A stretch of 64,000 nt of DNA from an uncultured Caulobacteraceae bacterium (GCA_903872075.1 CAIQJF010000034.1:62001-126000), one strand, 5' to 3'. Shown: positions 26,524 through 35,420, numbered from the stretch's first letter. Made by a program: numbers and translations. The notes: generated by a model from the sequence alone, not told the origin.

Positions 26524-27497
26524 GCGCCGTGACTGAGCAGTTCGCCGATCCTGGGCTCCACGGCGACAATGTCAGCCTCGAACTTGAGGAGCACATTGAG
26601 CGTCTCGCGCACCAGATCGCCGTCCAGGGCGGAGGCGTGCAAAAGGATCAGCGCCCGCGCCCAATCGACGGTTTCGGAGATCGACGGCAGCTTTCGCAGG
26701 TCCAGCGTTCGCAGCGCCTGAACGAAGCGGACCAACTCGGACCTGAGACTTGCCTCGATTCCAGGGACCCGCGAGGCGACGATCCGCTCCTCCAGGCTCT
26801 GGTCGGGCAGGGGAATGTGAAGGTGAAGGCATCGGCGTTTCAGGGCGTCGCCCAGGTCGCGGACGTTGTTGGAGGTCAGAAAGACCACCGGCGGGGTGGT
26901 GGCCTTGATCACTCCGATTTCCGGGATCGAGACCTGGAAGGCCGACAGCATCTCCAGCAGGAAGGCCTCGAACGCTTCATCGCTCTTGTCGATCTCGTCG
27001 ATCAGCAGCACCGCGCCGCCGGGTTCGCGCAGGGCGTTGAGCAGGGGGCGGGGTTCAAGGAACGGCTCCGAGAAGAACAGATCGCCTGTTCCGTGCAGGC
27101 GCTCCATGGCGGTGTCCATGTCGGGCGCGCCGGTCAGCTGGGCGCCCATGTGGTCCTTCAGAATCTGCGTGTAGAGCAGTTGCTTGCCATACTTCCACTC
27201 GTAGAGCGCCTTGGACTCGTCCAGGCCCTCGTAGCATTGCAGGCGGATCAGCGGCAGGCCGAGCAGGGCCGCCGCGCAGAGGGCCAGTTCCGTCTTGCCG
27301 ACGCCCGCCACGCCCTCGACCAACACTGGTTTCTGCAGGTGCGTGGCCATGAACAGGGCGGTGGCGATGCGCCGCGAGGCGATATAGCCGACCCCGGCCA
27401 GGCCGGCGATGATCGCGTCCACGGAGGCAAGAGCGGGATGGCTGGCGGCAGGGCTTGCAGCGGGCAGGGTCAAGGGGCGGTGCGCCTTCAGCGACAA
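26520..27497 (-). CDS. MoxR-family AAA+ ATPase
   Basis: A 325-residue AAA+ protein. Walker A is EGVAGVGKTELALC, Walker B with sensor is AVLLIDEIDKSDEAFEAFLL, and FLTSNNVRDLGDALKRRCL carries sensor 1 and the arginine finger region. MoxR ATPases work with a VWA protein to remodel or activate targets; the downstream VWA gene overlaps by four bases. The gene begins only 20 bases after the ceramide-synthase-like gene and is co-oriented, so it is probably in the same transcript. Whether its target is a sphingolipid enzyme is not known. Confidence 0.92.
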   Translation of the reverse strand: MSLKAHRPLTLPAASPAASHPALASVDAIIAGLAGVGYIASRRIATALFMATHLQKPVLVEGVAGVGKTELALCAAALLGLPLIRLQCYEGLDESKALYEWKYGKQLLYTQILKDHMGAQLTGAPDMDTAMERLHGTGDLFFSEPFLEPRPLLNALREPGGAVLLIDEIDKSDEAFEAFLLEMLSAFQVSIPEIGVIKATTPPVVFLTSNNVRDLGDALKRRCLHLHIPLPDQSLEERIVASRVPGIEASLRSELVRFVQALRTLDLRKLPSISETVDWARALILLHASALDGDLVRETLNVLLKFEADIVAVEPRIGELLSHGA

Positions 27498-27517
27498 CAG
27501 AGGAACGAGGAGGCGGC

Positions 27518-28729
27518 TTACATCGCCAGGGTGGATTCGGGGGTTTCGCCGCCGAACGCGCCGGCGATATCCGTCTTGGCGCCGTCCTCGCCCGGCAGGG
27601 GGGCGATCTGTTTGCCGTAGATCCGGTAGGTCTTGTAGATGCGCGCGCTCAGGCCCTCAAGGATATGCCGCATGGGCCGGTTGTCCTCGAGGATCCAGGA
27701 ATACTCCGCCGACTTCAGGCCCATGGGCACGGATTCCGATCGGATGGCGTCGATGAGGAAGAACGGCGCGAGAAGCCCGCGGCGGTCGCGCTGGAATGCC
27801 TTTCGCACACCCATCAGGGGCACCCGCGCGCTGCGGATCGGCTGCATCTTCAGACGCCACAGCATCTTGGCCCAGCCGAACGGAAACAGCTTGCCCTTCA
27901 GGTCGCGGATCGCTTCGTTGAGGTTGGGCAGGAGAACGATGAACGCCGCCGCCTGACCGTCGATTTCCGCGAACCAGATCCAGTCGGGTTTGAGGATCAG
28001 CTTCAGAGAGTTGGCCAGGTGCTTGGTTTCGGCCTGGGTCACCGGCGCCGCGCCCCAGTTCTCCGACCAGGCGTCGTTCATGATCTCGACCATGGTTTCG
28101 ACTTCCCGGTCGAACGCCTTCATCCGCACCTTCCGCAGCACGAACCCGGGCGGGAGCGGGCGGTTCAGCTTGGTCTCGATGCGGCTGTTGAAGGCGAATT
28201 CCTCGGAGATGTAGGCGTAGACGTCCTTGATCTTCTCATAGCCCTGGGCCTCGACCTGCCGGCCGGTGAACGCTGGATCGTGGCCCATCATGAGCATGGG
28301 GGGACTGTCGAAACCGTCCACCAGAAGGCCGACCTCTTCGTTGATCGAAAGATTGAAGGGACCCTGGGCGTAGATGCGTCCGCGTGCGCGCAACCAGTCC
28401 TCGGCGGTCTTGAACAGAGCGGTGAAGACTTCGGCGTCGTCTTCGGCGGCGATCATGCCGAAATAGCCGGCCGGGGCGGCGGGGTCGGTCCTGGCCAGAT
28501 GGTCGATCTGGGCGCTGATCCGGCCTACGTCGCGGCCGTTCTTGCGCGCCAGCCAGAACTGAGCCTCGGCGTGCTGGAAGAACGGGTTGATCTTCTTCGA
28601 AAGGGCTTCCTTGCGCTCGAACATCAGCGGCGCGACGTACGTCGGGTCCTTGGCCAGGAGTCGCATCGGCACACGGATGAAACGCTCGAGTTGCGCGTTG
28701 GTCTCGACGGGGATGATCTCAACAGCCAC
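27518..28729 (-). CDS. bcerS: Bacterial ceramide synthase-like N-acyltransferase (GNAT fold)
   Basis: A 403-residue protein of a family often annotated as hypothetical, GNAT or dATP pyrophosphohydrolase. Features: KDPTYVAPLMFERKEALSKK and INPFFQHAEAQFWLARKNGR near the N terminus, then a GNAT-like core (GPFNLSINEEVGLLVDGFD, PPMLMMGHDPAFTGRQVEAQ). In Caulobacter crescentus a protein of this family next to the spt locus was shown to be the bacterial ceramide synthase, which acylates 3-ketosphinganine or sphinganine. Position here, two bases after the LptF/LptG-like gene and near spt, acp and the reductase, supports the same role. The assignment rests on context and recognised family motifs, not on an alignment. 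Confidence 0.8.
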   Translation of the reverse strand: MAVEIIPVETNAQLERFIRVPMRLLAKDPTYVAPLMFERKEALSKKINPFFQHAEAQFWLARKNGRDVGRISAQIDHLARTDPAAPAGYFGMIAAEDDAEVFTALFKTAEDWLRARGRIYAQGPFNLSINEEVGLLVDGFDSPPMLMMGHDPAFTGRQVEAQGYEKIKDVYAYISEEFAFNSRIETKLNRPLPPGFVLRKVRMKAFDREVETMVEIMNDAWSENWGAAPVTQAETKHLANSLKLILKPDWIWFAEIDGQAAAFIVLLPNLNEAIRDLKGKLFPFGWAKMLWRLKMQPIRSARVPLMGVRKAFQRDRRGLLAPFFLIDAIRSESVPMGLKSAEYSWILEDNRPMRHILEGLSARIYKTYRIYGKQIAPLPGEDGAKTDIAGAFGGETPESTLAM

Positions 28730-28731
28730 GG

Positions 28732-31026
28732 CTATCCTTCCGCATAAAGCAGCACGCTGATCGCTCCCGCCGCGAAGGCGACCGGCGCCCCCCAGGCGGC
28801 CATCAAGGGCGGCAGGATACCCGTCGAGCCCATGGCGGTCAGCAAGCCATCAGTGACGAGATAGAGCAGGCCACATCCGAGACCGAACACGATCGGCCCG
28901 GTGCGATTGCTCCGGGAATGACCGAGCGCCGTGGGCAGGGCGAGCAGCAGCATGATGATCGGCGCCAGCCCCTCGGCGATGGTGCGGAACAGGCGTGTCT
29001 TGAACTGGCTTGGACTGCGGTCGACGGCCCCCTTGCCGAACAGCGATTTCAGGGCCGTGCCCGAGGTGATCTCATAGGCTGCCGCGAAAACACGCGCGGT
29101 GTCTGACGGCCGTAGGCTGGTGCGCCAATCGCTCTCGGCGACGGTCATCATGGTGGCCCGCGACGCCCCCAGGTCGGTGATCTGGGCATCGTGGAGGCGC
29201 CACGCGCCGTGGGACCAGGTGGCGCCCGACGCCTGGACCCTGCGGACAAGCGCCTTCTTGGCGTCCCGCTCATAGATCGAGACGGCCTTGAGTTCCTCGC
29301 CATCCGGGCTCGCAGACCGGGCCATGACCACATTGCCGTCGATTCGGAACCAGCGTGGCGCACCCGGGGTCTTGGCGGCGCCAGGCGCCGTGGCGTTCCA
29401 CCATGTGGCCAGCGCCTGCTGCGCGCGCGGCGTCACCTGGTCGGTGACGGCGAGGTCGATCACAGCGACGGCAAGCGCCACCGGCAGCGTGCGTTGAAAG
29501 ATCTGAAACAGCGACAGCCCCGAGATGCGCATCACCACCAGTTCGCTGTTCCTCGACAGTTGGCTGAAGGTGAAGATCGCGCCGCCCAGCACCGCGAACG
29601 GCGCCACCTCATGGAAGAGCCACGGCATTCGCAGGATCATGTAACGGCCGATGTCCAGCACCCCGCCCCTGGCGAGGATGCCGCTTGTGCGCTCAAGCAG
29701 GTCGATGAGTTGCAGAAGGCCGATCAGGGCGAGCGCGGCGGCCAGGGTACGCACCGCCATGATCCGGGTCAGATAGGTCGAGAGGCTGATGATACCCTTG
29801 GCCTTCATCGCGGTGGGCGCGACCTTGGTGCGCCGCTCAAAGAGCGTTTCCAGCCGCAGGAAGAAGCGCGAGATGGGTGTCTCGCCGGGCCGCCGGCGGC
29901 TCGAGAGGAAGAGCCAGAAGGCTGTCGCGGCCAGCAGGCTGAACAGCCCGCCCATGGCCGCCAGCGGATCGAGCAGTCCCTGCGCGGCGAAGCCCTTCGC
30001 CAGGGTGATGCCGTGGTGGAACGTCACCAGAATGACCGCGCCGACGATCATGCCGGGTGCTCGCCGTCCCCGTTTGGCGGCCAGCGCCAGGGGCAGCGCC
30101 AGGAGTGGCAGCAGCGGCACGGCCAGGGATCGGGTGAGGCGCGCGTAGAGTTCGGCTTGCAGCATCCGTCTGGGGATGAGCGCGTCCGGCCGTTGGGCCT
30201 CACTGAGCAGTTCGGGAAGGGTGAGTTCCTGCTCGTCGCCGCCTCGCGGGCGCAGGGTCTCGTTGCCCGCGATGGTCTCGTGGTCGCTGAAATCGCCGAA
30301 TCTCAGCAGCCGCGCCGACCCTGGCCCGGCGTCGGCCAGGATCATGCCGCCGTCGAGGCGAAGATCGGTCGTCTTCTGATCCCGTTGCAGGCTCAACAGC
30401 CCGTCCGTGGCGGTGACGACCGTTTCGCCGGTGAGGGTCTTCCGGCGAATGAACACGCCCTTGAGCGTGCGGCCCGTGGCGTCGGCTTCGTCAGCGGAAA
30501 TGGTGAAGTCGGGGCCGGCGTTGATGAACACCTGCGGGTCCAGCCGGGCGGTCCAGCCGGCGTCGGTGGCGGCGTTCAAGAGGGCCCGGTAGCCGAACCG
30601 GCTGTAGGGCTGAAGATAGCCGACGAGCAGCAGGCTGATCACGCCCAAGACCATGCCGGCGAAGACCAAGGGCGCGACAATCCGTTCAAACGACACCCCG
30701 CCTGACAGGATGGCGTCGATTTCGCTTTCCTCATCCAGCCGGGCGATGACGATGAACATCGAGACGAAGAAGGCGGCCGGCATGGCCAGTCCCAGTTCGT
30801 AGGGAATGAGGTTCGTCACAAGCCCGAACAGATAGCCAAGCCGAGCGCCGTTGGAGGCCAGCTGGTCGATCAGGTGCAGGGTCTGGTCAAGCAGGAACGC
30901 CACGAGGGTGACGCCCAGCACAGCTCCGGCGGGGGCCGCGAGCATGCGCAGCATATAGCCGTCGAGGATCGACGGCCGCCAAAAGGATTTGTACGCGCCC
31001 GGCGCGCCGAGCGCCATGGATGTCAC
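28732..31026 (-). CDS. Fused LptF-LptG-like permease, probably for sphingolipid export
   Basis: A 764-residue protein made of two YjgP/YjgQ (LptF/LptG) units. Unit 1, residues about 20-380: helices LDGYMLRMLAAPAGAVLGVT and onwards, a periplasmic beta domain (155-285), then helices to 375. After a basic linker (380-412), unit 2, residues 415-764, repeats the plan with STYLTRIMAVRTLAAALALI and SQLSRNSELVVMRISGLS. LptF and LptG are normally separate proteins of about 360 residues that, with LptB, extract lipopolysaccharide from the inner membrane. Here both are one chain between spt (3-base gap) and bcerS (2-base gap), so a dedicated sphingolipid extractor is likely. No ATPase of the LptB type is in the window. 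Confidence 0.88.
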   Translation of the reverse strand: MTSMALGAPGAYKSFWRPSILDGYMLRMLAAPAGAVLGVTLVAFLLDQTLHLIDQLASNGARLGYLFGLVTNLIPYELGLAMPAAFFVSMFIVIARLDEESEIDAILSGGVSFERIVAPLVFAGMVLGVISLLLVGYLQPYSRFGYRALLNAATDAGWTARLDPQVFINAGPDFTISADEADATGRTLKGVFIRRKTLTGETVVTATDGLLSLQRDQKTTDLRLDGGMILADAGPGSARLLRFGDFSDHETIAGNETLRPRGGDEQELTLPELLSEAQRPDALIPRRMLQAELYARLTRSLAVPLLPLLALPLALAAKRGRRAPGMIVGAVILVTFHHGITLAKGFAAQGLLDPLAAMGGLFSLLAATAFWLFLSSRRRPGETPISRFFLRLETLFERRTKVAPTAMKAKGIISLSTYLTRIMAVRTLAAALALIGLLQLIDLLERTSGILARGGVLDIGRYMILRMPWLFHEVAPFAVLGGAIFTFSQLSRNSELVVMRISGLSLFQIFQRTLPVALAVAVIDLAVTDQVTPRAQQALATWWNATAPGAAKTPGAPRWFRIDGNVVMARSASPDGEELKAVSIYERDAKKALVRRVQASGATWSHGAWRLHDAQITDLGASRATMMTVAESDWRTSLRPSDTARVFAAAYEITSGTALKSLFGKGAVDRSPSQFKTRLFRTIAEGLAPIIMLLLALPTALGHSRSNRTGPIVFGLGCGLLYLVTDGLLTAMGSTGILPPLMAAWGAPVAFAAGAISVLLYAEG

Positions 31027-31029
31027 CGT

Positions 31030-32253
31030 CTAGACGGCTCCGGCCGCGCGACGGCGATCGGACGACAGGAAGCCGAGCTTGCGCCCGACGTCCGCGAAGA
31101 TTTCCAGGGCCCGGTCGATCTGTTGAACGGAGTGCGCCGCCGAAACGCTCAGGCGCAGAAGCGAGGCGTTGGTGGGGGTCGCCGGCGGAATGGCCAGATT
31201 GATGTACAGGCCCGACTCCAGCAGCATCTTCCAGAACACTGCCGCCATTTCCTGGTTGGGCATGGTCACCGCGACAATCGGATTGGCTTCCGGGCCGGTC
31301 TGGAAGCCCATGGCGCCAAGACCGTCGTAGAGTCGGGTCGCATTGCGCATCAGGTCGTGCCGCAGTCTCGGTTCGGCCCGAAGTGTCCGCAGCGCCTGGA
31401 TCGTCGAGGCGATGACGCCCGGCGGCAGGGAGGCGGTGAACATGTACGGTCGGCAGACGATCTTCAGCAGATCGAAGTCCGGGTTGTCGGAGACGCAGAA
31501 ACCGCCGACGCTGCCGAGGCTCTTGGAGAAGGTGCCGACGATGAAATCGACATCCTCCTCCACCCCTGCCTGTTCGGCGAGGCCCCGGCCGGTCTCGCCG
31601 AGCACGCCCAGCGAATGGGCCTCGTCGACGAGCAGATAGGCTCCGGTTTCGCGCTTCACGTGCGCGAACTCCTTGAGCGGCGCGGTGTCGCCGAGCATCG
31701 AATAGATGCCTTCCACGACGATCAGACGGTCGCCGGGCATGCCTTCGAGGCGGCGAAGGCGCTTGTAGAGATCGTCGGGATTGTTGTGGCGGAAGCGAAT
31801 CACCTCGGCCATGCCCAGGCGTGAGCCGTCGTAGATGCTGGCGTGACTGTCGGCGTCGAGCATCAGATGATCGCCGCGGCCGACGAGGCTCGAGAGCACG
31901 CCGAGATTGGCCTGATAGCCTGTGCTGAACACCATCGCCTGTTTGCGGCCATAGAAGTCGGCGATTTCCGCTTCCAGCTGCGCGTGGCCGCCGTAGGTTC
32001 CGTTGGCCACGCGCGACCCGGTGGTCCCCGTGCCCTGGCTACGCGTCGCCTCAACCGCCTTCTCGATGCAGTCGTGATCGAAGGTCAGGCCCAGATAGTT
32101 GTTGGTGCCGAGCAGAATCGTCGTCTGACCGTTCAGGACGCCCTCGGTGGGCGACAGCACCGCGTCGAACTTCACATTGAGCGGATCGACGCCATGAGCC
32201 AGCAGGGCGTCATAGGCGTGCCGATAGGCGGCGTGCTTGGCGAGAATGGTCAT
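31030..32253 (-). CDS. spt: Serine palmitoyltransferase (alpha-oxoamine synthase family)
   Basis: A 407-residue PLP enzyme. Schiff-base Lys244 in GTFSKSLGSVGGF, Asp210 in LLVDEAHSLGVLG, His137 in DADSHASIYDG, and NNYLGLTFD near residue 51 are the alpha-oxoamine synthase pattern. It joins serine to an acyl thioester to make 3-ketosphinganine. KBL and HemA are relatives, but the overlapping ACP gene, the GNAT ceramide synthase, the dehydrogenase and the acyl-AMP ligase make serine palmitoyltransferase the best call. It overlaps the ACP gene by 4 bases, as in Caulobacter, where a dedicated ACP supplies the acyl chain. Confidence 0.92.
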   Translation of the reverse strand: MTILAKHAAYRHAYDALLAHGVDPLNVKFDAVLSPTEGVLNGQTTILLGTNNYLGLTFDHDCIEKAVEATRSQGTGTTGSRVANGTYGGHAQLEAEIADFYGRKQAMVFSTGYQANLGVLSSLVGRGDHLMLDADSHASIYDGSRLGMAEVIRFRHNNPDDLYKRLRRLEGMPGDRLIVVEGIYSMLGDTAPLKEFAHVKRETGAYLLVDEAHSLGVLGETGRGLAEQAGVEEDVDFIVGTFSKSLGSVGGFCVSDNPDFDLLKIVCRPYMFTASLPPGVIASTIQALRTLRAEPRLRHDLMRNATRLYDGLGAMGFQTGPEANPIVAVTMPNQEMAAVFWKMLLESGLYINLAIPPATPTNASLLRLSVSAAHSVQQIDRALEIFADVGRKLGFLSSDRRRAAGAV

Positions 32254-32546
32254 ACGGCTTTTCCGCTCTTCAGGTCTTCAACCGCGCGCATCAGGTCGGC
32301 CACGGTCTGTATCTGAGCGACCCGATCCAGAGGGATGGAGAGGTCATAGAAGTCTTCGATACCCATGACGAAATTCATCACACCCAGGGAGTCCATGCCA
32401 AGATCCTCAACGATGTTGGTATCGTCGCTGAGCGACACCGGCCGCCCGAGGACCTGCTCGAAAATCGCGGCAATCTCGTCCCGCATCGCGGACGACGCGC
32501 CGCCGCCGTTCGTCTCAACCAGCGCCAATTGGTGGTTTTGTCGCAT
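32250..32546 (-). CDS. Dedicated acyl carrier protein for sphingolipid synthesis
   Basis: 98 residues from ATG 32546 (the track's 32564 uses TTG). The phosphopantetheine site is Ser53 in EDLGMDSLGVMNF, followed by an acidic recognition helix. The N-terminal 20 residues are an extra Gln/Asn-rich tail not found in the housekeeping AcpP. It overlaps spt by four bases, so ACP and enzyme should be made together; the loaded acyl chain is likely handed to serine palmitoyltransferase and perhaps the ceramide synthase. The nearby acyl-AMP ligase is the probable loading enzyme. Confidence 0.9.
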   Translation of the reverse strand: MRQNHQLALVETNGGGASSAMRDEIAAIFEQVLGRPVSLSDDTNIVEDLGMDSLGVMNFVMGIEDFYDLSIPLDRVAQIQTVADLMRAVEDLKSGKAV

Positions 32547-32745
32547 TCGGCCTTTTCGCCTCAAGGCTACGGAGTCGAATACGAACTCCCAGGTTAGGGT
32601 AACAGGTTTGAGACCCCGGCTTCAACCGCGCCCTAAAACCGCACCCCCGGCGGCAGGCTCATAGCGGAGGCGGGCGGACTTGTCCTCACGCGGAATGGTT
32701 TTTTTGCGTGAAAACGCCCCCCGCCGGGAAATGAGGCGCCCCGCC

Positions 32746-33681
32746 TCAGAGCCATCCGGCCTCCCGGTACCAGGCCACGGTCCGTGCGAAACCGGTAGCG
32801 AGGTCCACGCAGCCGTCGGCGCCTTCCGGCGGCAATTCCGCCGGGCTCACCGACCAGTCGGAATGCCGAAGCTCGCGCGCCTTGCCCCGATTGAAGATGG
32901 CTGGCGACCGCCGCAGTTGGGCGGCTGTCTCCGAAACCGCCGCCGCCGCGGAAATGATCCAGAGCGGGAGGGGGACGAGGCGGGGCGATCGGCCCATGGC
33001 CGTGGCGGCCGTGGCGAAGATCTCCCGCCAGCCGTAGCCCTCAGGCCGCGCGCCGCCGATCGCAAACGTCTCCGGCCGCCACTCGCCGTTCAGCCGGCCG
33101 ATCAACTGGGTGACCACATCGTCGACATGCGCGAGCGCCAGACGCGCGGCGGGGTCGTCCGGCGCAGGTAGAAACGGCGCGGCGGCGGCCAGTTTGAACA
33201 GACCCAGAGTCTCCCGGTCGCCCGGTCCGTAGATCGCGGGCGGCCGCACAACCGTCAGCCGTTCGCCCAGGATGTCGCGCGCGACGGTTTCTCCGGCCCG
33301 CTTGCTGGCGGCATAGTTGGATAGCTCGGGTGACCGCGCCGCGAGACTTGAGACCATCAGCATGCGGCCGGGGCCCATGCTCTCGGCCAAGCGTCGCGCG
33401 CCAGCCTGATTCACTGCGAAAAAGGCGGCGCGGTCCAAGGCCTTGATGGCCCCGGCGACATGGACCACGACATCGCAGCCTTCGGTGAGAGCAGCCAGGG
33501 CGGCCGTATCGTCGAGGTCGCCGCGGACGATCTCAGGCGCGGCGCCGTCGAAGCTCGCGGCCGCCGGGTCCCGCGCCAGGATCCGCACGCGCCAGCCGCG
33601 CGCGGTAAGGGCCGGAACGAGCCGTCGGCCCAGAAAGCCGGTGGCGCCGGTGACCGCTGCGAGGCGCGGGGCGCCCGCCAC
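32746..33681 (-). CDS. cerR: NAD-dependent epimerase/dehydratase-like ceramide reductase
   Basis: An extended short-chain dehydrogenase of 311 residues. The track's start at 33900 lies inside the acyl-AMP ligase gene; GTG 33681, 8 bases after that gene's stop, puts the Rossmann motif LAAVTGATGFLGRRL at the N terminus. The catalytic pair is YAASK (YxxxK) with the Ser in MVSSLAARS. In Caulobacter a protein of this family, CerR, reduces the 3-keto group of the ceramide intermediate. The position between the ligase and the acp-spt genes supports this. Confidence 0.82.
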   Translation of the reverse strand: MAGAPRLAAVTGATGFLGRRLVPALTARGWRVRILARDPAAASFDGAAPEIVRGDLDDTAALAALTEGCDVVVHVAGAIKALDRAAFFAVNQAGARRLAESMGPGRMLMVSSLAARSPELSNYAASKRAGETVARDILGERLTVVRPPAIYGPGDRETLGLFKLAAAAPFLPAPDDPAARLALAHVDDVVTQLIGRLNGEWRPETFAIGGARPEGYGWREIFATAATAMGRSPRLVPLPLWIISAAAAVSETAAQLRRSPAIFNRGKARELRHSDWSVSPAELPPEGADGCVDLATGFARTVAWYREAGWL

Positions 33682-33689
33682 AGGCCCGC

Positions 33690-35420
33690 CTAGACCGTCA
33701 GAGGCGCGGCGGCCGGCTTGAAAGCCCCGGAGACATAGAGCGCCTTGGCCTTCGAACGACTGAGCTTGCCCGACGATGTCTGGGGCAGGCTGTGCGGCGG
33801 GGTGGGAGCCACCTTCACCTCCAGGCCATGCCGGGCCCGGAGCAGGTTGCTGACCTCGGCGGCGAGGGCGGCGCGGGCGTCGACGTCCGAGGTCCGGCAT
33901 TGCACCAGGGCCACGACCTTCTCCTCACCTGCGTCGTCGTTCACCGAAAATACCGCCACATCGCCTGCCCGCAGCCCGGCAACTTCCTGCTCGGCCGTCC
34001 ACTCCAGGTCCTGCGGCCACACGTTGCGGCCGTTGACGATGATCAGGTCCTTGGCCCGGCCGGTGATCACGATCTGACCGTCGAGGGTGTAGCCGAGGTC
34101 GCCCGTGTCCAGCCACCCGTCGGGCGACAGCGCCTTGGCGGTCTCGTCCGGTTCGCCGAAGTAGTTCTTCATCAGGCTCGGGCCCGACGCGAAGATCCGG
34201 CCGACACGGCGGTCGCCCAGCACCCCGCCCTCCGGATTACGAACCTCGAGCCTGTGGCCTTTGAGGACTTCGCCGCACAGCGCGAACTCCCGAGTCCGGG
34301 CTTCGGGCCGTGTCGGCGCCGCGGCGCGTCCGAGCCGCTCGAGGTCGTCCACATCGACGATGTCGGTGCGAAGGCCCTGCCCGACCGGCGTGAGGGTCAA
34401 GGCGAGGGTGGCCTCAGCCATGCCGTAGCTGGCGGTGTAGGCGGCCGGGTCGAAGCCGGCGGATTCGTACGCCGCGGCAAAAGCGCGCAGAGGTTCGGCG
34501 CGAATCATATCGCCGCCCAGGCCCGCCACGCGCCAGGTCGAGAGGTCGAGATCTGCCAGCGAGGCCGCGCCGGCGCGGCGGGCGGCCAGATCATAGCCGA
34601 AGGTGGGCGCATAGGTGATGCTGCCGCCGCGCTTGGAAATCAGGTCGAGCCACAGGCCAGGACGCCGCACGAAGGCGCCGGTGGGCAGCAGGTCGATGGA
34701 ACACTGGAAACCGAGGCTGGTGAGCAGCATCCCGACCAGACCCATGTCGTGGTAGAGCGGTAGCCAGGTCACGGTCCGGTCCGCGGCGCAGACGCCCAGG
34801 CCATGTTCGCCGATTGCGACGATATTGGCCATCAGCGCCGACTGGGTCACTGCTACGCCCATGGGGAAGCGGGTGCTGCCGGAGGAAAACTGCAGATAGC
34901 AGAGCCCTTCCGGGTCGCGATCTGGCAGGATGTCGATAAGGTCCTCCGGCACGTCGGCCACGCTGCCGCTGAACAGCAGGTCCAGACCTTCCGCCGCTTC
35001 GGCGAACCAGCCGGCCAGGGCGGTCGGCGCGAAAGCCGCGCGGGCCTGGGAGGAGAGGATCATCCGCCGGACGTGGGCGATATAGGTGTCCTTGCCGCCG
35101 AACGGCGCGGGCAGGGGCACGGGGGCGGGGACAAGGCCGGCAAACTGGCAGGCAAAGAAAACGCGCAGGAAATCGCCGTCGCTCTCGGCGGCGATCGCCA
35201 CACGGTCGCCCGGCTGCAGGCCCAGACCGAGCAGCCGGCCGGCCAGGTCGCGCGCCGGAGGCGCGAGGACGGCGTAGGGCAGCACTTCGACCAGTTCGCC
35301 GCGGAGGGAGTGTATGTTGACGCCCGTGGCCTGGGTCGCCGCGAAGGCCAGCGCGTCGGCGATGGTCGGGAAATCCCCTTTCCGGACAATCCGGTCGGGG
35401 GCGGTGGGGGTTGGGGTCAA
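33690..35420 (-). CDS. Acyl-AMP ligase (fatty acid-ACP/CoA ligase) of the sphingolipid locus
   Basis: A 576-residue ANL-superfamily adenylating enzyme. The P-loop-like A3 motif is LQFSSGSTRFPMGVAVTQ, with TASYGMAEATLALTL (A5), DGWLDTGDLGYTLDGQIVIT (A7) and GRAKDLIIVNGRNVWPQDLE (A8). The LQFSSGSTR form and the GRNVWPQDLEW tail resemble fatty-acyl-AMP ligases, which load ACPs rather than CoA. With an ACP gene and serine palmitoyltransferase close by, it should activate a fatty acid and load that ACP. It is divergent from the ABC exporter across a 221-base gap. Confidence 0.9.
   Translation of the reverse strand: MTPTPTAPDRIVRKGDFPTIADALAFAATQATGVNIHSLRGELVEVLPYAVLAPPARDLAGRLLGLGLQPGDRVAIAAESDGDFLRVFFACQFAGLVPAPVPLPAPFGGKDTYIAHVRRMILSSQARAAFAPTALAGWFAEAAEGLDLLFSGSVADVPEDLIDILPDRDPEGLCYLQFSSGSTRFPMGVAVTQSALMANIVAIGEHGLGVCAADRTVTWLPLYHDMGLVGMLLTSLGFQCSIDLLPTGAFVRRPGLWLDLISKRGGSITYAPTFGYDLAARRAGAASLADLDLSTWRVAGLGGDMIRAEPLRAFAAAYESAGFDPAAYTASYGMAEATLALTLTPVGQGLRTDIVDVDDLERLGRAAAPTRPEARTREFALCGEVLKGHRLEVRNPEGGVLGDRRVGRIFASGPSLMKNYFGEPDETAKALSPDGWLDTGDLGYTLDGQIVITGRAKDLIIVNGRNVWPQDLEWTAEQEVAGLRAGDVAVFSVNDDAGEEKVVALVQCRTSDVDARAALAAEVSNLLRARHGLEVKVAPTPPHSLPQTSSGKLSRSKAKALYVSGAFKPAAAPLTV

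Noticed and set aside
29191-30705. 504-codon plus-strand ORF opposite the LptF-LptG-like gene
   Set aside because: Antisense shadow; the opposite strand encodes helices and periplasmic domains in a convincing order.
31030-32253. Aminotransferase as HemA (ALA synthase) or KBL
   Set aside because: Same family, but the overlapping ACP gene and neighbouring ceramide genes favour serine palmitoyltransferase.
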